Source: Terrabacter tumescens (GTDB taxonomy: Bacteria > Actinomycetota > Actinomycetes > Actinomycetales > Dermatophilaceae). From it: 64,000 bases of DNA. Position 1 is the stretch's first letter. Each line of letters starts with the position of its first letter. The position numbers and the translations under genes are program-made. Positions 25,268-32,118 of the stretch are shown here, piece after piece. A model generated the notes under the pieces. That model worked only from the letters and a program-made list of their open reading frames with translations. It did no database searches and was not told the DNA's origin. The stretch lies in the NCBI RefSeq assembly GCF_014646815.1, contig NZ_BMNZ01000002.1, forward strand, positions 62,001-126,000, in the 5' to 3' direction.

Positions 25268-25852
25268 TTACGCGATGGGGGTCGGTTTGGTGGTTCCAAG
25301 AGGCCCGGACAGCAGCTTCGGGATGTACTCGAGGAGCTGGATGCGACCATCGAAGGTGCGACTCTCGACCAGGTCGAGGGCCACGTCGGGGTAGCCGTCG
25401 TAGATCCTGTCCGTCCCGGTGCTGCCCGTGATGACGGGGAAGATGCCCACGCGAAAACGATCCACCAGGCCAGCCTTGAGCAGAGCACGGCAGAGGGTCA
25501 GGCTGCCCAAGGTCGTCAACGGCCGGTTGCCCGAGACCTTCATCTCACGAACAGCCACCACCGGGTCGCGGGAAACCAGCTCCGTGTTCGGCCAGGCCAG
25601 CGGCTCGGTCAAGGTGGTCGAGAAGACGACCTTCGGCCGTCCCGCGAGGACCTCCGTCCCGGGCTCACCCCCGCTGGCCAGTTCCGACATGAGCCTGTAG
25701 GTGGTCGCACCCATGAGCACGATGGAGTCGTCCGACTGCTGCTGCAGCCAAGCGAGGTACTCGGGCCCTTCCAGCCCCCACCAGCCGGGCCAGCCCTCGG
25801 CGGCCCCGTAGCCGTCGAGTGAGGCGATGAAGTCGACGAGCAGTTCCTGCAT
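25268..25852 (-). CDS. RibD C-terminal / dihydrofolate reductase-like protein
   Basis: A 194-residue NADPH-dependent reductase-fold protein. VDFIASLDGY at the start, VLMGATTYRLM, GSLTLCRALLKAGLVDRFRV and FPVITGSTGTDRIY are the standard blocks of this family. It acts in the cytoplasm; the substrate is unknown. It is convergent with the recombinase. Its composition is closer to the chromosomal average than the nuclease genes, and it still lies in the motif-free interval. Confidence 0.88.
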   Translation of the reverse strand: MQELLVDFIASLDGYGAAEGWPGWWGLEGPEYLAWLQQQSDDSIVLMGATTYRLMSELASGGEPGTEVLAGRPKVVFSTTLTEPLAWPNTELVSRDPVVAVREMKVSGNRPLTTLGSLTLCRALLKAGLVDRFRVGIFPVITGSTGTDRIYDGYPDVALDLVESRTFDGRIQLLEYIPKLLSGPLGTTKPTPIA

Positions 25853-26496
25853 GGTGTCCCCTCTGCCGGGTCAGTGAGTGGCGGTCCGGTGCTCCACCGA
25901 CTTCCAGAGTGCCAACGCTCACCTCGTGGCGCCAGTGACCGCCGCCGACCTGCCGGGTGCCTGTCACCTACTTGGCCGAGTGAATGCATGCCTGTTCGCG
26001 TTGCGCTCCTATTCCAGGCGGGACCGCGGTCGCGACTGAATGTGCCGGCGGCCGGCTCAGAGCGTGCCTTCCTGAGCTACGCACGCCAGCGCGGGTTGTT
26101 CGCCGACGCTGATAACGAGGTCGCAATGCAATGGCGTCCGGGATGCCGCCATAGTGTGCGGCTTCGCATCGCCATCCGCGCGCACGTGACGGGGCCCGCT
26201 GGGTCAACATTTGCAGGACGAGGCGGGTCGGTCGATGTGGCGAGTGTCCATGAGGGGGACGAACCGTCCCCACGGTCGTCATCGATGGCGTCCCGCACCA
26301 AACCCCCGCCAGCTCGTCAAGGCAGCCTTGTCGCATTGAGCTTGGCGGTGGGCAGATCGGACTGCTGTGTCTGCGGACGCCGCCTGGCGTCCCGGCCCGG
26401 GAATCGCCGGGGATCAATTGCTCAGGTGAGTGCGGCGGCGGCTGGTTGACGAGCGAATGGGCGTTGGCTCAGCCGCTCGACGGGCCCTTGGTTGCC
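25853..26496. other. Gene-poor stretch
   Basis: 644 bp between the reductase gene and the damaged chimeric gene. Several overlapping short frames are open here, but none has coherent codon bias, a ribosome site or family resemblance, so I call no gene. It may be degenerated DNA. Confidence 0.5.
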
Positions 26497-27732
26497 TCAA
26501 GGAACCGTTTTCGCCGCGCTACCCCCGTGCGCGCGCCACGGCGGACGCGACAGTTTCGGGCTCAGCCCAAAACCGATCCCCAGGCACCGTGTCGGGCGAT
26601 CCCCAGGCACCGTGTCGGGCCAGGGCCAATAGACGACGACTTCGTCGTAGTCTGCCCGGGCGGCGTGCTCCAGCGTGTCCAGATAGGCCTCCTCGCTAGC
26701 CAGCGGCTGCATGGACCCATAGCCGACGAGCAGCGACCGGCGTAGCGTCCCGGGGTCTCTCCCGACTCGCTCGCAGGCGCGCGTCACCTGTTGCGACTGC
26801 TGGGTGACGAGCGCCCAGAAGTCGCGTTCAGGAAGAGCGGGGGCTGTCACACCGCCATAAGTACTCCAACCATCTCCCAGTCTCGCCACCAGGTCGTAGC
26901 CGCGTGGGCCGTGCGCGCTGATCATCAAGTGGGGCGGCGCTTGCCCCGGCACCAAAGGAAGGGGAACCACTCCCTCGACGCGGACACGGCTCCCTGACCA
27001 CGATGCAGCGCCGCGCCACAAGGCCGTAAGCGCTTCCACGGTCTCCGTGAAGACCTGAAAACGCTCCGCGCTCTGGCTCGCAACCCCCGACACGACCTTC
27101 TCATCACCGGGCACACCGGCGCCGATGCCGAGCACGAAGCGGCCCCCGCTGAGATCTTGCAGGGTCGCCGCGACGCGGGCCAGCGGGGCCGGGCCACGGA
27201 GCACGGTCGAAGCCACCAAGGTGCCGAGCTCCAAGCGAGTCGTCACTTGAGCCACCGCCATCGCGTGCTCCTCGCGCTGAAGTCGGTAGATGAGCCCAAC
27301 CAGGATCAGAAGGAAGCACGCAGCGGTGCCCACCCAGTTCCCGAGCATCAGTCCACAGCCGAGGAACGCCGCCAGGAGGCCGGCGTAGCTGGGGTGCCGC
27401 AGTATCCGATAGGGGCCGCGTTCGACGACCACCTGATCGGAAGATGTCTTCACCACGGTCGTGAAGTACGTGCCCAAGGTGGCGAACGACCACCATCGCA
27501 GCAGCAGGCCGAGCCAACAGATCACTGTGCCCAGTACGAACACCCCGGCACCATCGAGGACGGCTTCGGGCGCGAGGGCCTGGGCGAGCGGCAGCATGAG
27601 GATGCCCGCGAAGAAGATCACCCGGAACACCACTTCACCTCGGACGTCCGTGCGCGAGCCACCGCAACGCCATTTCACCACCTGAGAGAACTCGCCTACA
27701 GCGAACGCAGCGACGCTGATGCCGAACCCCAT
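26497..27732 (-). pseudogene. Chimera of an isoprenylcysteine methyltransferase-like protein and a truncated luciferase-like monooxygenase, 3' frameshifted
   Basis: One open frame of 411 codons joins two unrelated parts. Residues 1-158 are an ICMT/PEMT-like membrane methyltransferase (VVERGPYRILRHPSYAG, ending LQREEHAM, where the usual C-terminus is missing). From about residue 165 it is an F420/FMN luciferase-like oxidoreductase (SGGRFVLGIGAGVPG) lacking its N-terminal segment. A perfect 23-bp tandem duplication at 26575-26620 shifts the frame near the end. Removing one copy restores DRFWAEPETVASAVARARG and a TAG. Both halves are probably non-functional; ATG 27732 (MGFGISV) is the likely start. 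A true fusion is possible but less likely. Confidence 0.75.
26575..26620. repeat. Perfect 23-bp tandem duplication
   Basis: Units at 26575-26597 and 26598-26620 are identical (GATCCCCAGGCACCGTGTCG followed by GGC). Because 23 is not a multiple of three, the duplication frameshifts the overlying minus-strand gene. It is typical of slippage or a sequencing/assembly artefact. Confidence 0.9.
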
Positions 27733-27951
27733 CCGAGCCCAGGCTTCCTGTTGAATCAAGGGCGACGCCACGCGAACCAGTCTCCCAGTGATAGCGCGTC
27801 CGGGCATGCCACGCGGAGGAGGAGACATCCGTCCATGCGCTGATGCCCGCCTTGACGACCGGGCGTCACACTCCCGCCTGCCGGCCGCACGGTGTTTAGC
27901 GAGTTTGCCGCAAAGGGTGAATCGCTCTACTGAGTCACCTCGTCCGGATGG

Positions 27952-28137
27952 TCAAGCCTCGTCCGGCGTTTGCGTGGACTCTTCCCGAGTGCGTTCAGGG
28001 TGCTCGGTGCGCGCCTCTGACTCCGCGAGTATCGCGCGGGCCTGCATCTCGGGGTCGTCGCTGCCGGCCGCCTGTTCCTCCGGCAAGAGCTCAGCACGGC
28101 TTTGGATCGGGTCCTTCGCGTGACGTCCTTGGCTCAT
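27952..28137 (-). CDS. Small acidic hypothetical protein
   Basis: 61 residues, ATG 28137. The text DPIQSRAELLPEEQAAGSDD followed by ILAESEARTEHPE is a pattern I associate with short conserved actinobacterial proteins of unknown function. It is soluble, acidic and probably partly disordered. It has no operon partner. Confidence 0.6.
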   Translation of the reverse strand: MSQGRHAKDPIQSRAELLPEEQAAGSDDPEMQARAILAESEARTEHPERTREESTQTPDEA

Positions 28138-28329
28138 TGCCCGACGATACCCGCGCAGATGCCGCCAACCGCGGACTTCCCGGTGCGGGCGCGAACCTGC
28201 CGCACCGACACAGCACCTGGCCCCTCACGGTCGCGAGAACGTCCACGCGAAGTCGGGTCCGTAGGTTGTGGCGGGCACAGCAAGGGCTGCTTCAGATGGG
28301 CGTTGCGCTGCGGGCCGTGCTGGGCCAGC

Positions 28330-29097
28330 TCAAGCCGGTTGCAGCACGAGCATCCGGCCGCGCACCTCACCGGCAGCAAGCAGCGACCCCATCCGCCTCG
28401 ACTGCTCCTCCGCCGTGCGCCAACGGGGATCGTCGCCATGGCGGCGCTCGAGCTCGGCCTGGACGGTCGCCATGGCATCCTCCCAGTCGGCTGGGAACTC
28501 GGCGAAATGGTCGGTCCAGCCACTGGTGAGCACTCGCAGCGACGCCCGCTCAAGGAGCTCGTCCAGTGCCTCCACGGTGGGAAAGGTGTTGCCCTCCGGC
28601 GGCTCGATGCCGAAGTCGCCGGGTTGCGCTGCGCAGTAGACGATCAGACCGAACCGTGCTCCCGGCCGCAGCACCCGTCGCACCTCGGCCAGGTATGCCG
28701 GCTGGTCGTCGACGGTGCACAGGACGCCGAGACTCCACCCGACGTCTATCGCCCCAGTCGCGATCGGCAGCTGGCTGCCGGCCTGAAGAGCCGGCAGGTC
28801 GAACATCGAGCGAGCGGCTCGACACGCCCCAGACTCAGGATCGGTGAGCAGGGGGCGCACCCCGGTCTCTCCCGCCGCGAACGCGGCCGGGCCTCCCACC
28901 CCCGCGCCGCAGTCCAGGAAGATGGCGCCCTTCTCCGGCCGTATGTGGTCAAGCAGCCAGTGCAGCGCACCGGGGCTGCCGCTGCCTCGGCATCCCGCGG
29001 GGATCCGGTAGGCCGGGTCGAGCCCGGCCACCACATCGGCCGTCCACGCCGCGACGGTGTCGAACTCGGCGTCCATCGAGTCGGCAGAGCCGCTCAT
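28330..29097 (-). CDS. SAM-dependent methyltransferase
   Basis: A 255-residue class I methyltransferase. Motif I is FLDCGAGVGGPAAFA, followed by an acidic residue (LLTDPE) and the post-I/II region GAIDVGWSLGVLCTVDD. Motif III is LRPGARFGLIVY. The ATG at 29097 overlaps the TGA of the upstream folate-reductase-like gene (ATGA), so they are co-translated. Substrate unknown; the pairing suggests a C1 or methyl-transfer role. Confidence 0.85.
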   Translation of the reverse strand: MSGSADSMDAEFDTVAAWTADVVAGLDPAYRIPAGCRGSGSPGALHWLLDHIRPEKGAIFLDCGAGVGGPAAFAAGETGVRPLLTDPESGACRAARSMFDLPALQAGSQLPIATGAIDVGWSLGVLCTVDDQPAYLAEVRRVLRPGARFGLIVYCAAQPGDFGIEPPEGNTFPTVEALDELLERASLRVLTSGWTDHFAEFPADWEDAMATVQAELERRHGDDPRWRTAEEQSRRMGSLLAAGEVRGRMLVLQPA

Positions 29098-30128
29098 CGT
29101 GGATCCCCTTGCGCCGCTCGGATTCGACGTCCTACCTCGGCCTGTATCTCGGCAGCCGCGTGCACGCTGCGGGCCGACGCCAGCCCAGAGAGATTCACCC
29201 CAGCCACCCCCTTCACCCTGAGAAGTTGGAGTGCCTCGTCCACGGCCGCTGCGATGCCGGCCTCGACCGGGTCGTGGGCTGTCAGCACCGCCTCCTGACG
29301 TTCGGGAGCGATGTCGAGACCGGGCAGCGCAGCCAGCGCAGCCGCCGACTGCTGGTCGGTGAAGACGACAACGGACGCAATCACGGGCATCACCAGCCCC
29401 ACCTCGTGGGCGGCGTGGAGGAACTCGACGAGCTGGGCAGTGGCGGACACGTGGTTCAGGACACCCACCTGGGCGCCGACCCGCTGCTTGTGCACCAGCC
29501 GGCGGGGTCGTAACGCCACCGGACGCGCGGTCGGCGTCTCCGCCACCGCCACGGGCAGTCCGAACGACCCGGCGAGCGCCGCCAGCCGGGTGCCGTCCAG
29601 GTCGAAGGCCTGGGTCACGTCGGTGCGGACGTCGTAGGCCCGGCCGTCGCCCGTGACGCACAGGACCGTGGCCAACCGGTCGAGCGCGAGAGCGTGCAGC
29701 TCCTGCTCGAGGGTGATCCTGTTCCGATCACGGCAAGCGAGGGTCACCCACGGGACAGCGCCGGCGTCCGCGATCAGCCGGGCCAGCGTGCTGGGTGGGA
29801 AGTCGGGCCGGTCCTGGTGGTCGCCGACCAGGACAGCGTCGCAGCTCGGGGCCAGCAGCCGGACGGTCGAGCGGAGCGTGGCCGCGTCGGCCGGCGGGAC
29901 ACTCAGATCGGTCAGGACCATGGGCACCACCGGGATCGGGGTGGACTGCTCCGAGGGGCGGTTGAGGCCCCGTGGGACAGGACCATCGAGGAAGGACTGC
30001 GGTTCGATCAGCTCGTCGAAGACACAAGGGGCCGGCACCATCTCGCACTCACCGTCGGCGCGGACCCCTCCGCACGGGCCGTACACCATCCGCTTCGGAC
30101 AGCCCGGGGCCCGCTGCTCGGACAACAA
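29094..30128 (-). CDS. Methylenetetrahydrofolate reductase-like protein with N-terminal Cys-rich MTHFR-C domain
   Basis: About 344 residues. The first 45 contain the Cys-rich motif CPKRMVYGPCGGVRADGECE, the MTHFR C-terminal (MetV-like) iron-sulfur-type domain, here at the N-terminus. The remainder follows the MetF TIM barrel (VLVGDHQDRPDFP, WVTLACRDRN, TVLCVTGDGRAYDV, LNHVSATAQLVEF, GVAGVNLSGL). TTG 30128 is chosen because GAGGAGG lies seven bases before it and the longer ATG at 30194 would overlap the preceding gene by 40 bp. It overlaps the methyltransferase by 4 bp. It may reduce or degrade a folate-bound C1 unit; exact reaction unknown. Confidence 0.8.
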   Translation of the reverse strand: MLSEQRAPGCPKRMVYGPCGGVRADGECEMVPAPCVFDELIEPQSFLDGPVPRGLNRPSEQSTPIPVVPMVLTDLSVPPADAATLRSTVRLLAPSCDAVLVGDHQDRPDFPPSTLARLIADAGAVPWVTLACRDRNRITLEQELHALALDRLATVLCVTGDGRAYDVRTDVTQAFDLDGTRLAALAGSFGLPVAVAETPTARPVALRPRRLVHKQRVGAQVGVLNHVSATAQLVEFLHAAHEVGLVMPVIASVVVFTDQQSAAALAALPGLDIAPERQEAVLTAHDPVEAGIAAAVDEALQLLRVKGVAGVNLSGLASARSVHAAAEIQAEVGRRIRAAQGDPR

Positions 30129-30154
30129 CTGCACACCTCCTCGCGGGGCTGAGA

Positions 30155-30352
30155 TCAGGATTCCCCACCCTCGTCTGCCGGCCCACGTGCCCAACCCGGC
30201 AGCTCCTCATGACTGATGCGCAGCCGCCTCAGGTCGTCCTCGTGCTGCTCGAGGTCCACCGGGTCCGGGAGCTCGGCCTGCGCCTTCTGCGCTTGCTCGT
30301 GGTCGCCCCTGTTGTTGAGGATCTCGATGATGTGTTGCCTGGGGATCTCCAT
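30155..30352 (-). CDS. Small hypothetical protein (DUF2795-like length)
   Basis: 65 residues from ATG 30352, preceded by GAGGAGGAACC. IIEILNNRGDHEQAQKAQAE followed by LPDPVDLEQHEDDL resembles short conserved actinobacterial proteins with a basic-acidic helical pattern. It is probably the first gene of the folate/methyltransferase run (26 bp gap). Function unknown. Confidence 0.65.
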   Translation of the reverse strand: MEIPRQHIIEILNNRGDHEQAQKAQAELPDPVDLEQHEDDLRRLRISHEELPGWARGPADEGGES

Positions 30353-30498
30353 GGTTCCTCCTCGTCCTCCTGTCGGGCCGTCGTAGCGTCGACTCCCCGT
30401 GTCACTACCCGTTCGGACGTTGTCCAAATGACAGCCATCGGATTGGCGAGCACCAGCACGACATGGAGGGTGTGGTGATGGGCTGAGGCAGGCAGGTC

Positions 30499-31059
30499 TC
30501 AGAGGAAGTCGGCCGGGTCGAAGTCCTCGATGGCGATGATCCGTATGCGCGGCAGCGACTCTCGGAAGGCCTGCACGTCGTACTCGAGGTCGAAGGTGGC
30601 CAGTCCCTGAGTGGTGAGCTCCAGGAACGCGCTGCTGCGGAACTCCTGGAAGCCGACGACGCCCACTCGCCGCCCGTCGAGCAGGTCACCCATCTGGTCG
30701 ACGAAGTCGCCGTCGTTGCTGACGAGGAGCACGTCGGCTCGGCGCTGGCGGATCTCGACCAGCGTGCGCTGGATGGCGATGTCGACGACCTTCTCGCCAG
30801 CCGCACCGGACAGGGGCACGGGTCGGTAGCCGATGGCCATGAGGGCCTGGACGAACGGCATCGGGAGCTCGTTGTTGGCCGCGAGGAAGAAGAGGCCCAC
30901 AGCCGGCTGCCTCCACAGCTCCTCCGCGAACTGCAGCAGCCGTTCCCATCGCGGGCGCTCCTCAGGACGGGGACGCCGCCCGAGGATCGAGGTGCCGAGC
31001 GTGGCATCGATGTTCTCCCCGTCGACGAGGACGTAGGTGATCCGGGGAGCGTCAGCCAT
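30499..31059 (-). CDS. NYN domain (PIN-like) ribonuclease-type protein
   Basis: 186 residues with the NYN core: an aspartate in TYVLVDGENID, KVVDIAIQRTLVEI, and the acidic pair in LLVSNDGDFVDQM, as in LabA/DUF88 proteins that bind metal and may cleave RNA. It acts in the cytoplasm. The gene stands alone between the folate operon and a rearrangement junction. ATG 31059. Confidence 0.88.
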   Translation of the reverse strand: MADAPRITYVLVDGENIDATLGTSILGRRPRPEERPRWERLLQFAEELWRQPAVGLFFLAANNELPMPFVQALMAIGYRPVPLSGAAGEKVVDIAIQRTLVEIRQRRADVLLVSNDGDFVDQMGDLLDGRRVGVVGFQEFRSSAFLELTTQGLATFDLEYDVQAFRESLPRIRIIAIEDFDPADFL

Positions 31060-31091
31060 GACCGGAGCCTACGTGCTGAGCAGCTGCGCCT

Positions 31092-31190
31092 TCAGCGGAT
31101 GAGGCCGGAAGTGCCGTCCATCGCGACGAAGCGATATCCCCGAGCCTTGTACCAAGCGATGATCCTGCCGAGCGGCTCCCCAGTCCCGCT
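31092..31190 (-). pseudogene. 3' remnant of a polysaccharide deacetylase gene
   Basis: On the minus strand the last 25 codons before TGA 31092 read GRIIAWYKARGYRFVAMDGT then SGLIR, the typical C-terminal end of NodB-type polysaccharide deacetylases. Upstream of about 31185 the frame loses any resemblance and the plus-strand M16 sequence begins. Only this tail survives. Confidence 0.55.
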
Positions 31191-32094
31191 CCCCAGCGCC
31201 CCGCACGTCGACCTTCGACTCCCCGGGCTCATCGCCGCGGACCACTTCCCCGTGGTCGCGCTCTCGGGCGTCGTGGACGGGAGCGAGAACGACTCGGCCG
31301 CGGCCTCTGTCACCGCGTCGATCCTCAAGGAGCGTCTGGAGGACGAGCTCCGCGGCCGTCACGGCATCTCGTACGACGTCGGATTCGGCGGGGCATCGAT
31401 CCGGTTGGGCCAGTCGATGCCCGTGGTCTGGGCCGACGGGCACGACGACAAGTGGCAGGTGGTCGTCGACACCCTCTGGACGGCACTGAAGACGCTCGCC
31501 GACGACGGGCCCACCGCCGAGGAGCTCGACCATGCCCTCGCCGTCGCCCGCGCCGAGCTCGAGGATCCCCGGGCCATCGCCGGCTGGCTCGTCTTCCAGG
31601 CGGCCCGGACGCTGAACGGGCGAGAGCCCCGCACCCGTCAGGAGCAGGCCGAGCTCGAGCGCACCCTCGACGCCGCGACGATCCAGGCCTGCGCACAGCA
31701 GATGCTGGACACGGCACTGCTCCTGGCGCCCGACGCGCGCGTGCACCTCGACGACGTGCCGGACATCACCGAGGACGACCCGCCGACATCCGACCCGATC
31801 GACGGCCACCTCTACCGGCGGAAGGTCCTCGCGATCGCGCCTCGCGACCTGGCCGTCCGCGTCAGCGACCAGGGCATCTCCGTGACGGCACGCGGAGTCA
31901 CCGGCCGCGTCGACTGGTCTGACACCGTGGGCGTGGCCTCGGCTCCCGGAGTGCGCGGCATCATCGCCTCCGACGGCCGACAGCTCTCCCTCATCGCCAA
32001 GTGCCTGCGCGACGGTGACGAGATGCTTGCCCAGATCGACGGCTACACGTCCGGCCTGGCCTTCGACGCCGACCCGGACGAGATCCTCGCCTGA
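31159..32094 (+). CDS. 5'-truncated M16 (insulinase-like) peptidase, C-terminal half with PH-like tail
   Basis: About 311 residues. From near 31190 the text follows the C-terminal half of M16B peptidases (PHVDLRLPGL, ASVTASILKERLEDELRGRH, GISYDVGF, TAEELDHALAVARAELEDP). The N-terminal catalytic half with HxxEH is absent. The last 100 residues (RKVLAIAPRDLAVRVSDQGI) look like a PH/YcxB-type beta domain. The 5' end abuts an antisense deacetylase remnant, so the gene probably lost its start by rearrangement. It may be a pseudogene or a shortened expressed protein; ATG 31159 is arbitrary. Confidence 0.6.
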   Translation: MILPSGSPVPLPSAPHVDLRLPGLIAADHFPVVALSGVVDGSENDSAAASVTASILKERLEDELRGRHGISYDVGFGGASIRLGQSMPVVWADGHDDKWQVVVDTLWTALKTLADDGPTAEELDHALAVARAELEDPRAIAGWLVFQAARTLNGREPRTRQEQAELERTLDAATIQACAQQMLDTALLLAPDARVHLDDVPDITEDDPPTSDPIDGHLYRRKVLAIAPRDLAVRVSDQGISVTARGVTGRVDWSDTVGVASAPGVRGIIASDGRQLSLIAKCLRDGDEMLAQIDGYTSGLAFDADPDEILA

Positions 32095-32118
32095 TCACGT
32101 CCTCGTCGGCAGCGCCCA

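Noticed and set aside
25874-26449. Several 140-190 codon frames in the gap before the chimeric gene
   Set aside because: They overlap each other, lack a ribosome site and codon bias, and resemble no family.
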